From NCBI GenBank assembly GCA_037833965.1, contig AP031355.1, positions 15,773,501-15,837,500 on the forward strand: a DNA stretch of 64,000 nt, read 5' to 3'. The notes beneath the pieces were generated by a model. The model saw only the letters and a list, made by a program, of their open reading frames with translations. It was not told the DNA's origin and did not search any database. The translations under genes were made by a program, and so were the position numbers. Shown piece after piece: positions 11,551-23,146 of this stretch. The stretch's first letter is position 1, and each line of letters opens with the position of its first letter. Origin of the DNA: Marchantia polymorpha subsp. ruderalis (lineage: Eukaryota > Streptophyta > Marchantiopsida > Marchantiales > Marchantiaceae).

Positions 11551-14500
11551 TGTCTGCTCAATAGTCAAAAGCAGGCCCTTCCGGGAACTCAAAGAATAGA
11601 GAGTGATTCTCTCGATGATTCTCTCAATTGTAGAACCTTGAGTCCAACCACAGCTATAGGCCGTTGTTTCGCTATTCGCCATCAAATCAGTGGTCCAATT
11701 GTTTATCTAGATATTTGGGTCGTTAGAATCCACGTCCGTAGAGGTTGCAGGTTGTCACCTTTGCAGATCCCTCTGCTTCAGTTTCAGGGTACTGTATTGA
11801 CATAATATCTGTTTGTTCCTTAAAGGACACGGAGGAAATACCTCGTCCAAAATCAGAAACGCGTCGTTCTGTAAAGTCTCCGCTGGTCATCACAAAATTA
11901 CACCGTACTCTACAAGTATTCAATGCGTAGTTGACAGCGGCAGTGCATGCCTCGTTCAACGACAGAGGCTGTCAGGAATGCTCGACTGGACAAGATACCG
12001 TCAAAATATCACAGCTACTAAAGAGGACTATGCGGGGCGCCTTTGTCAACTCAGAGACGTTTTGCTGGGTTTCCACTGTGATGACAATTTCCTGAGTTGT
12101 CTACGAGCACGCACGATGTGGCCTTGGAACGACGTCAGGCTCTTGCTTCTCAAGGAAGGAAAAAGCTAAAGCAGGGTTTGGGTGCCCAGGCCGCTTCGAA
12201 TGTTTATTTCGCAGGTTTGCCTAGAAGGAATGGTTTCTCCTGTAGGATGGTCTGGGTCCCATGGAGACGGACGGATGGTTAGGTCGATCCGCACTAGGAC
12301 TCGTGAGGTCTGATCTCCTGGGTCCGGATCAAACAAAATGACCATTTCGTTTTGCCCTGTTACTGTGCGTCATCTGTTCGGGCCATGATCGCATAAGTCA
12401 TTCCGCCGTTGAGTCTGTTATTCCGCATGTCTTCCAATTCAATGTTCTGTTAATGTAGTTTCTTGATAACTTCCATCTTTCACATCTGCCTCCCTCCTTT
12501 CACATCTGCTGATTCTCAGAGGACGCTATTTCTTCCAGGTCTTTGTCCGCTCAGAGCGCTCAGAGTACCTGTGATACATTGTCGACCACGATTCGTAGTC
12601 CCATCGTTCACGATTTGTACCGTCATAATTCGTACCACGTCAATGTTCTTCGCTGTAATGACTTTGAGCGCAGTACACTTGAAAAATTACGTCTTTGTAA
12701 GTGCTAAAGTGAACAGACACCCTTCGGCTCGCTCTGGGCATGTTCCTGTGATCCAAATTAGATAGAATGCTGGAACATGACACCCTCACCAGTCGATCGA
12801 TAGAGTCTGAGGAGGAGCGTTGTTGTTTAATATGGGAGCTCATAGGCTGCAACACACCCGCAGTTGAAAATTTTCACAGTAGAAATGATAATATTCACGT
12901 GTTTAAGTCGTACTCAGATCCGGGGGTAACCCTATGGATGTATACGTACCGAGTCCTCTCACTTGCATCAATGTGATTAAGGTGAAGTCTGTTACATCGG
13001 CCGAAACTCGGTGATACATGGCACCACACATGACATGGATTGGTACCCTAACACAAGACGGTCTTGAAGGTTGATCTGGTGTTTGTGAAATGAAGTTCCT
13101 TCGTGCGTGGAAGTGGCAAGCGTGTGCGATTTCTTTATGTATATTATGACACAGGGTGAGACATCGGTGTACAGCGTTATCTGGATGAATCAGGAGTGGA
13201 GAATAACGGAGTATATCACCTAAGCACATGACTCCTCACAAGCTTGCATGTCATATACTGCGACTGAGTATCACCAAGGAAACGCTCATGATCGCAGTGA
13301 AAAGAAAGAATTTCACTCTTCTGTCACCATTCAGCTGTAAAGGATGGCCATTTATGGCAACATATACGCTTCGCATTTTCCTCTTTCGACCTCTCGCCCA
13401 CCAACATCTGTCACCAATGTCGCAAGAAGCAGATGTGGAAAATTCTTCCACACGGTAGTCAGAAATACGGCCATATACTTGTCTTTACAGCACTACCCTT
13501 CACATATCCGTACAGTAATCAACCCACTGCGTTTAATCATGCAATTTCACTGGATTCGTGAACTCCATCTGTCTACATCTGATGTCGCTAAGTTCTTTAT
13601 CCTTCTCAGCCTTCCTCGCTAATAGATGTAGAAGGCACCTGCAGCTCCTGCCCTGTCTACTCCTCGTGAAAGTCTTGGTTGTTAATGTTCTCTGGTCCTA
13701 GGTGTGATTCCATAACCAAGAGGATTCAGAACAGATTGAATGTTTTCATACGATGTACGACTCATGTGTCGTCCTCGTCTCCTTGTCATGCATTTCATAA
13801 TCGAGGCCAATAGAGCTCCGTCACGACAGCTAGATTATCCTCTTTGGACCTGTCAGCCTGTGGTCCCTCGTGCATATGCTGTTCACTGACAGTCACCGAC
13901 CGAGGATTGCAAAATCTTCCTCACGAGGAATTAAGGTAGATATGGTGTTAAACTCGGGAGTGTACTGGTGGTCGTATGGAGCAGTGTATAAAACGGCGAA
14001 GACCTACCACGGTCATGCAGCGATTTCCAACCCGAAGGAACCGTCTCTGTGACAAACATCGGTCGAGGATGTACACGGTGTCGACGCATGTCTATGCAGT
14101 GAACTCAACTCTTTCGCGTGGAAGACTTTTTCGCAGAAGATGGTGCTCCCGACTTCAAGTGCTCCTCTGAAGAGCTTGGAAGTTCCAGAAATCTCTTGAT
14201 TGGTGGTTCCCTATCCAGTGCACCCATGCAACCCATGCAGAACCACCCTTAGAATCCTCTGAACTTAAAGATACCTCTGTTCTCGATCTACCTTTGTGCA
14301 TTTCTAAACGATCCAACAGCAGCACAGACACCACGTGAAGCTTCAACTTTCTTCCAGCCCACGAGCGTGGAGGAGTACTGACACAACTGCAACAATTTTC
14401 TTGACTCAACGATCTCCGTAAATTCTTCTTGGGTGCCCATCAAATTCTAATGATCCAACAGGGGGTTCCCCACCAGATACACAATAACTATGTTATCTGA

Positions 14501-17500
14501 AAGTAGTCTCTCTGAAATCGGAGGACATTAACTTTCAGAAGTACATGCTTTCTTGGATCGACATATCAATTGACTCGGCAGATTTGGTAATGAATGAATT
14601 GACCAAGAAGGGTATTTGGATGTACCTGCTTTCTTTCACGGTAAAACCATCAACTGTGGTAACCGTCTCAAAGACACGACCTGAACAAAATTTGAACGAC
14701 GAGATGTAAATATGCAAGGTTGCGAAGGAAGCGAATCATGTAGGCATTACAGAACAATGAACCATGTTTTAGGGTGCTGGTAGACCATTGGATATATTTG
14801 TTGGGAGGTGCTACTCTGACACTGAACGGTGAGTTGTGAAGTATCTGTCATGCAATCTGGAGCTCGAGGAGGTGATGGAGATTCGTGTTTTGATGCTCGC
14901 TTTGCGTCACTGGATTATTCTTTCTCTGTGGGTTTGTTGTTGGCTAACCTGTTCCGGCCAAATTCTTCCCTGAGAAGTACTTGTGATTAATGCGGCGGAG
15001 ATAGTCCCGCTCGTACATTCTATACTTCGCAGAGTACTCGGCAGCTTCATTCGCAGCATCGCTGCACATTTTAAAAGCTGATTAGTGAGTGTTCGAGTGT
15101 AACCGAGAATACTGAGACCAAAATTGAGAAGTAAACATGTTGGACAACCTGGCACGACAATTCCGATCCATCGTTTCAAAAGAGGCGCGTTGGACGTGGA
15201 CAAGTCATGTCTACTCAAAATTCGACCCGGAGACTCTAGTATCGACCGATGAAAACGCGTTCTTGCCCGATTTGTTACATAGCTGACATTTACATTTGAG
15301 ATATCTCCGTCTCTTGGCAATACTCGAAGGTCTTCGCCGGTGCTCTCATTCACGACTGAGGACGATTCCTTTCGTGGGTCCGCTGAAGGTGTCGAGGGTG
15401 AAAGAGGGACGTCAATCCACAAACTCGAGAATCTCTTGTATGGGCAAGCATATCTATTATACCGTCTCCACTGCTGTGTGAGACGATATCATACAGGGGC
15501 AGAGAATTCTCGACGATGATGAAAAGAAGCAGCAGCTGGCTCCGGAGACAAGTCAGAAGGGATTGGTATTTCTCTACACAAAGCTGCTCGTGCTGTGGGC
15601 GGGCATCTAAAGATTCTCCGAGGGAGAAAGGGAGCTCACAGTGATTGCATGCCCAAATTCAAGGCACGAGCCAAAGTGCTGCAGCAAAAGTCCAAAACAA
15701 ATACAACAATTACAGCCAACGCTCTCACCCACCTGGACGCTCTAGACAATTTTCCCGAGGAAGTATGCAGCTTCTGGGGCGCGGTGGAGGCGATGTTGTT
15801 ATTGAGCTTCTCGGGATCCATGTCTGTCAACTCTGCATTCTCCCTCCCCTTCTCCTTCACGTTCTCGTGCCCTCTGGGTCTCAAAAGATTGCAATGCATG
15901 GGCAGGCCACGCCCAACTAAGACTAGCCAAAGCGGGCCAGAGGCAGGGCAGCGCAGCTATCAATCAACTCCTCAGTCTCCTTGCTCTCGGCCCTCTTTCC
16001 CTCCCTCCCTCCCTCCCTCGCGTCTGCTATACTCCACACTGTACTCTCTTCTGTGCTTGTCTGTTGTGACGTATAATGGCTGCAATCTGCAGTTCAGCCT
16101 TTCTTATTGGCCCTCGTCCTAGCCCTAAATTTACGTGAATTAGTGCACATCACCATCACCGCGAGTCAACCCTCCTTTCCCAGCTCGCCTTCTTAACCCT
16201 GTCACATTACAGCTGCTGCTTCTTCTGCTCCTGTCTGTGCTTATGGCTCTGATCTGCACCTGCACCTCGTACATGTACTCCTCCTCCTGCTGCAAGCGAT
16301 TCCGGTGCGGCATGCCACCTCCCGACCTGCTCTGTAGGTAGTGATACAACGGTGATGACGGTGGGCAATATACATGATTATGGTCGGTCTGCTACGAGGC
16401 ACGAATCTTCGAATGTATTATGAAGGTTGCTGAAGTTTTTACTGCAGATCGTTGAGGTGACAGCAAATTATTTCGCTCACGTTCTTCTGCTTTTCCTTCT
16501 CGGTGAGGAAATGTGTGAGCCTCCCCTTCCCTTCCCTTCCTTTCTGACGGTGACGCCTGGTCGTGTCTTTCTGCCATGCGTCACTTACTACTGTAATTCA
16601 GCCTCAGTTCAGCTCAGCTCAGCTAGCTCCTCACGTCGTCAAAGGGTGTCCGCGTCTGGTCCTGATGTTGGATGCAGTTTCGCTTTCTTCTGCTAACAGC
16701 CTCTTGGTCTTATTATCCTCAGCCCACCGGCCATGAATGGAGCCTACTGAGCTTTAGAACTTGTGCAGTAGTGTGCTCACATTTGACGGCTGTACTTTTT
16801 TTTAAGTGCACTCGAAGTGTGGATGAAATACAGTAGAGAAGATGAAGAACATCATTCTATGAGAAAATTTCCTGTCATCCTACTGAAGTTTGTACGAATT
16901 TATTTCATTCTTTCACTTTAGCAGTGCAACTCTTCTGCAAATTGGGATGGATAAGAAGAATACGTGGATCAGTTAAAAACACCAAATTCTCAGAAGTGTT
17001 TTTTAACAACATAACTTGGATGTTTTTTGCATTTAGATGAAATATTTGTATGAAAATATTCCATATTCCAGTTACTGAAATTCTTGTATATGTACACCTT
17101 CCTTGATTTACACTGTATGCCCCTCCAATCATGTGCTTGAACTAATGTGCTACATTTTGCGAGGTCCTTTGAAGGTGCACTACGTATATTTCATGTTATG
17201 ATGCTATTGGAGCATATTCTGATGTTATCCTTTGGTTTCGTTACTCTAATACTAATGGTGTCCCATCCTTTTTTGTTCTACTACGAGATGCTATCTTATG
17301 TTAGAGGCTACTTTCAGACTGCGACTGTATATTGAGTATATTACCATGTGAGGTATTGCATATCATAAATCGTGATTCTTTACTGTTTTTGAAGGGGTCG
17401 CCAATTTCTATAGCAAAAGCTACAGAAAGGCCCGTCAAGCAATATGAGGATTAAGTCACACCGTGAACATGAGCTTGATCACGATAGAATGTACAATCAA

Positions 17501-20500
17501 TATCCAAATCATCTAGATTAATTAATATATAAATAACAATAACATCCTAAATAACATGATGTTACATATTTACATTATTTGAATATAATTATCTTCTACT
17601 CCTTCGTAAACCAATAGCCCAAAATATAATGTACAATGTAAAGAGTGTGATATATTTGCTACACTCTCTCGCCAACATGTTGCAATTGGATTTTCTATGG
17701 CTGCATGTAAATCGAAGGCCAATGCTTGGATTCAATGCTACCATTGTTCCTGAACATTGCCATAAGATGACATTACATTGCATAAGATTCCAATCTTTAT
17801 CTTTGTTGATTAATTCTGTAGAGTATCTCGGGCTTCACACGTACAGTGACTTGGAGTTACTGCTCACTCTTCTTCATAAGGCAGTAGGTCTGCCATTCAA
17901 CGTGTGCCAGTTCTTTCTCATGTGGTCTGAGAAGTTTGTTGAAAAGCTTCGTACATGAAAACGACGTTTGGACTTTGGCAGAAGTCTGTGATCTGGGCAT
18001 GGGGTCACGAAAGTTCAAGAGTGATGTACTAATTCCTTCTGATCTACGATAACTACTGTGAAATAACACCACTAAAGTTTAGTAAAAACACATTGGATAA
18101 AATGTACGAGTCTATACATTCTACCTTACACAAGGATGACATGACGAAATCTGGAGATGACAAACTTTCGCGACGAGTCTGAAAAAGAGATATTGTAAAT
18201 GACCTTGAACCGACCAGGTAATTTCAGGATGTAAACTTCGCGGTCGTGCATAGTGCATGTGTATCACCGCATACATGGACTACGTTGTCACCAAAACTCA
18301 GACGTTATATATAGTTTCACAATCAATAGCACGATGCGCCCACGAGATGGCAGTGCAAGGCAAGAATTACCATCGTGATAAGACTTTGACATAGCATCTA
18401 GTGTACCCCAGGTCAAGAGAATGTTTTGATTTCTTTTGATTGACATGTTCTCGAACTGTTCCGAGCTCGGTCAGCTTTGCAGGCAGTATCCTGCGTTGGG
18501 TCTTGTCATTTTCTGGCATGAAAGCTTCTGGTCAGGCTCTTAGAAGCAAGCGTTGGAGTTCTCATGTCACATTAGGAAGCTATGTTACTGAACTCCGTTA
18601 ACGTGTGAGTCCATGAGAATGCGACACGACCTAGGCAACAGACGAGTGCCGTACTTGACAACGTGAGTAACAGCGTCCAATGCTTGGGAGTTCATATTTT
18701 CACTCAGAAAATCCGATGCCTTTCACAACGCTTTTAACGTTACACTGGAAGGGAATTTACCACCAGCAGATTCATGAAGTCTTGTGTTTAATTTAGGATC
18801 CATGTACGTGGTGGATAAAGCCGTGCCTAATATACTGAAAGATTGCTGTAGTGTACAGACTATGGGTCATGTATTCTGATATTCCACTCTTGTTCCGAAT
18901 ATTTCATCTCGACTGAGTTCTTATAATAACGTCAATTATAAAGAAGAAAACTGAGTCAGTCATCAGTTCTTTACAAAGAACAGAATTTTACATCATATTT
19001 TGATTCCAACAACTGAATACAAGGACCCATGTTCAATGGAAGATACTCTTGGACATGCTAAGGTCCTCGTCCTTGAGGGCGTATCATGTTTGTGAACCTA
19101 TTCTCGAGCACATTGGACCCACGTTAACAGAACGATTTTGTTCCTAATGCTCTAAAGTAGGAAAAGAAATATCAGCCAAGACTGTGGACCACCTGGAAGA
19201 GTCGCAAGAGAGATCGGTGTCCAACATGTAGATGGTACGAAAAGCACAAATGGACAACAAAGCAAATCCTGCAAGTTGTCTTTGTTCTCCACATTGTACT
19301 TGTGTTGGAAACCGCATAAACAGAAGGTTCAGTCAGCAGAAGCGAGCTTGAATATATGCTCGCAAAATGAAGTCGCAGCAAAAACAAGAACGCACGTGAT
19401 CAGGCTATATGTGGAGTAAGGGCGTGGGTCCTTAGAGAACATTTCGTGCATGAGCCAACAGATCAGGCAATCAATCCAGTACTCACGAAGTAAGACATGG
19501 AAAGAGATAATTTCTCTCGGGTCGGATCTTGAAGGTCGTAAATGCCAGGATCAAGAGCACAACCTCCACGAATACAAGTACAATATGAGAATATGTATGC
19601 TTAACCGTTACGCCACAACTTAGCATATGAATCAAATAGACCTCAAGTGCAAATAACAGTACCGGACTCGGGGAGTATCTAGTTTTGCACGTAGCTGAAG
19701 GCCTTACTAAGCAACAGATAGTTTCGAAACCAGGTATTGTGATATTTTACACGTAATTCAGAAGCCTTACACCAGAATTGTCACTTCGACGATGTCATTC
19801 ATTGTACTGTTAAAAACAACGGCAAACCGCGTATGACCACACTGGGATTACGGCGACAAACTGTCCTCAAGAATACTTGCCTGTCATAGCCTGAAGACGC
19901 TAGACACGTGCCCAGGCTTGAGCGGTAATGGTAGTAACAGGCTTGGTAGAGGAGGTTGAGATGTGATGGAGACAAAGGCGGAAGATAGAGGACTCCGTAA
20001 GAATCGAAAGGGTTTCTTTGAAAGTGAGAGATGCAGCGACATGCTGAGAAAATATGTAACGAATGGGTCCAACCTAATCCTGCTTCTATGGGGAAATCCA
20101 TCTAACAGATGGCAGAACAATTGATCTTTCCGTGTGACAGGGACTAGTGTCCTAAATATGCTTTTAACGGACAACAAAAGCTGAGAATAAGGTAAAGTGC
20201 GTCAGTTATGACAATGTACAGCCGATAATGATGATCATTCTTCTTCCTTTATGAACAAGTCATTCTGAACTTTGCTACTACAAGAACGGTAAAAGGTGTA
20301 GGCACATAGGACGAAGAACAGTTCAAAGCACTGGATAACTAGATCCCGGAGTACAGGCGACTGAAATGAAGGACAAAGGAGGCAAACAAAGCTAAATTCA
20401 AACGTCACTCTCTTTTAGAGGAAGTAACTGACAAATTTATTTCTTCGTGCAAACTTTTCAATTCATGTAGATCATGGTTGGACTGTCTTTATACATATCA

Positions 20501-20812
20501 CCAACTCCGAACAAGCGAGGAGATGGGTGAAGGGATGATATCTCGACTTCGTCTCCACGTTCTCTCGAATCTCGTTTGAGACAAATGATTGTTTTGCCCA
20601 GAAATTAATTTGCGTACAAACTGCTTGGAATCTAAACTGATTATTCATACACTCTGCGAATGCTCTTCAGTAAGCAACGGGAGCTATCTGGCCGGTTGAT
20701 GGTGGTCACTCCATAGTTAAAGTCCCAGATGTCGTCGTCTTTCACTGCAAATAAAATCAAAACCTCCTGACCTTTCCCACCAGGTTATTGAACCTTGGCT
20801 TCTCCAGATCTA

Positions 20813-22107
20813 TCAAACCTTCCCTGGTTTTTCTTGAGATGTCCAGCCCGCCAAATCTTCCACGGTGAACTCGTAGCTACTATCTGATCCTGTTCTCACA
20901 TCTATTCCCTTCTCAGCTAAAAAGTCCTCCACACCTCCTTTTTCGCCGAACCAGCCATACCGATCAGCAATCAAATGAAGGTTGTTACAACCAGGACAGC
21001 GTACTATGACGACTCCGGTTTCATAGGTTGCCCTGCTCATGGTCTTCGCTGAGCGCGTTTCGCAAACAGTACACGTGAAAAGCATAGCCAAATCATGACG
21101 AGGGGAAGACTTGTACGCTGATTCTACCGCTACATCGATTGAGGCAGGGACTTTCAACAAAGGGGCACTGATATCACTACCCTCAGATGGAAGTATTTCA
21201 ACTGGAGAGCTTGAACTTGCATCCAACGGACCGTTGGAGGCAAAGTCTGATGACTTTTTCCTGTCTTCAATATCTGATCGACACCCGGTACTAAACGTTC
21301 TGGACGGCTCACAGAAAATATGATTTTGTAAAACGATGTGGGAAGGAGCAGGTATGATTCGATAAGGCCATGTGCTTGATATAGTTGAAAGCTTCTCGGG
21401 ACTCAGAGTTGAAGATCTCGTTTGTTCACGTGCTTTCGGCAAACCTGTAATTATAAACCGACCCAAGATTAGACGCAAGTATATATCTGCGGTTTCATTG
21501 ACACGCACGACTCATGTCGAATTGCCGGTAGAACATATGCAAAAACGTGAAACAAATTTACAGTTGGCTGTACATAATCTACACCATATCTACGCCTGAT
21601 ATGTAATTTTCCTGCAGGAAGAAGCACAGCTCGCGTTCAATTTCACAAACTTTTCTGGTCTCGAACCTTATTCCCATATCTGCTTTCGAACTTGATAAAC
21701 ATCCTACGACACCAGACTGGATTCAAGGTGGATAGGGCATCACGCTAGAACCTTGTAAATCATCCAGAATTGGAAAGTTTTACAACTATAGATCCAAGGG
21801 TCTTCCATTTCAAACAGGGGCAGCCGTATTCTAAAGAGATATGTGGTGGATCAAAGCCCTGGTTCGTGGGTTTAGGGTTTTAGAAAACTGACTTCTCCGG
21901 TGAGATAGCTCTGGGTGACTCTGGCTTTTTCATGGGGATGAGACCTCGTCATAAAGGGTTACGCCGATGATGCATGCCACAAATATCCAGATTTCCGTAA
22001 GCAACAGACCAACATTTGCAATAAACTACGTGTTGGGGTGATCGAATACCTCTGATTTGTCTGCAGAAAGTTGGGCGGAGGCGCTGAACTGCCCTTCGAA
22101 ACGCCAT
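20813..22107 (-). CDS. Mitochondrial DNL-type zinc-finger protein (Zim17/Tim15/HEP family)
   Basis: Two exons: 22107-22050 and 21444-20813, giving 229 residues. The single-ORF start at 21508 is an artefact, because an acceptor TTACAG ends at 21445 and the donor AGAG|GTATTC ends exon 1 at 22050. The join is in frame, reading IRGLPKARE. Exon 1 encodes an arginine-rich, acid-free N-terminus (MAFRRAVQRLRPTF), as expected of a mitochondrial presequence. The C-terminal third is the zinc domain: CTVC, then about 25 residues on CPGC followed by NNLHLIADRYGWF. The zinc-binding cysteines are complete, and the family's usual D-N-L is N-N-L here. Family members keep mitochondrial Hsp70 soluble during protein import; plant relatives also occur in plastids. 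The gene is divergent from the CCR4 gene, about 1 kb away. Confidence 0.85.
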
Positions 22108-23146
22108 CTGTAACAAATCAGTACTGTCAGTGACAAGAATCAAATCACGTCAAACGCTGTAACCCCAAGTAGTCTAGATGAAAATGTCGGAAATGTGAAC
22201 ATAGTATAAGATAAGCACTGTTTCAGACAGCCCCAGTTTGAAACCAGGACCTCTCTATTGATCTGCTGAGAGCAATAGACCTACCAAATTCAACTCCAAA
22301 TTCCAAAAGCCCAGCGCAACTCATCCTCTCGCACCCGGTCCACTATTCCCACATCTCCGACAGAAGCAGCAATGCGCAAAACGCAAATGCCACGTGAAGC
22401 CGACGCCAGCAGCAAAAAAACACCCGATCACCGATCACTACAGCGACTCACCAAACAAAATCAATTTCGGCCTGTACATGAACATCCCACACGTACCATT
22501 CATTGACTCAGCGGCACCCGAGGTCAGCCAGATCGTTCCTCCAATAACACATGTTTCGAACTTACACCGTGAAGAAATCAAACACATCCGAGCTGTCCAA
22601 CTAACGACTCTCTCTCTCTCTCACTCTCTTTCAAAATGTCATCACGAGGGCACAAATTTTGCTTCCGACTCCTGCTGCGCAGTGGCTCACGAGACCACCA
22701 TCACTGTCGGCATGCCACCGCTCGGACAAGGAAGGTACTCAGGGCACTATTCTGGACACGACAGGACAGTCAACGTCTGGCCCCGAAGGTTTCGGGCGCA
22801 AGCTCAGCGCTATCTATATTGTCGAGCCGTTCCCTAACTCGGCTCTCCCCTGGGCACGAAAACAAAGGCCTCCCTCGCCTCCGCAGGGCCCTCCGCAGGA
22901 TTGTCCCAGAGGCTGCCCAAGTGCGAAACCGGGTCCGGACGAAAGGCCAGGCCGGAATGTGCTTCAGGCGTCGAGAATCGACGAGCGGCCCGTTACTCTT
23001 GACGCCGGCGAGCCGGAGCAGCAGGAGCGTGGTGCCAACGGCCATGGGGCGCCACGGGGCGAATTGGTGAAGTGAAGGAGCTCGTCGAGAGCAGCAGCAG
23101 CAAGAGGAGGAGCCCGTCGATTGGCGGATCGGGTGCATTGCGGCAA
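22108..23146. promoter_or_regulatory. Divergent promoter region between DNL and CCR4-type genes
   Basis: This roughly 1-kb gap separates two genes pointing away from each other, so it must hold both sets of promoter signals and 5' leaders. A CT-rich tract at 22608-22630, on the plus strand facing the CCR4-type gene, resembles the pyrimidine patch common near plant transcription starts. The right half is GC-rich and open in several frames, typical of a leader. No clear TATA box was identified. Confidence 0.5.
22608..22630 (+). repeat. CT-rich pyrimidine tract (Y patch)
   Basis: A run of alternating C and T with one break, about 500 bases upstream of the likely CCR4-type start codon. Such tracts are frequent core-promoter elements in plants; that role is inferred here from position only. 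Confidence 0.5.

Larger units (their letters stand above)
8991..20812. other. Long region without recognisable genes
   Basis: About 11.8 kb of near-average GC DNA. Many ORFs of 60-175 codons exist on both strands, but none shows a family signature, consistent exon-intron structure or biased codon use. The longest (14907-15422 minus, 171 codons; 15595-16122 plus, 175 codons) look like chance frames in GC-richer DNA. The stretch 15550-16350 is GC- and CT-rich, including a CCCT repeat near 15998-16018, and resembles a plant promoter or untranslated leader, but no coding exon could be attached to it. Non-coding RNA genes cannot be excluded. Confidence 0.4.

Noticed and set aside
14907-15422. 171-codon minus-strand ORF
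   Set aside because: Longest frame of its area but without family signature, signal peptide or splice partners; opposite strand is equally patchy. Probably chance.
15595-16122. 175-codon plus-strand ORF
   Set aside because: Its second half is CCCT repeats and CT-rich DNA read as Ser/Pro/Leu; more likely a leader or promoter region.
20813-21508. Single-exon start for the DNL zinc-finger protein at 21508
   Set aside because: The first 21 codons precede a good acceptor at 21445 and encode no presequence; the upstream exon with a matching donor and phase gives a better protein.
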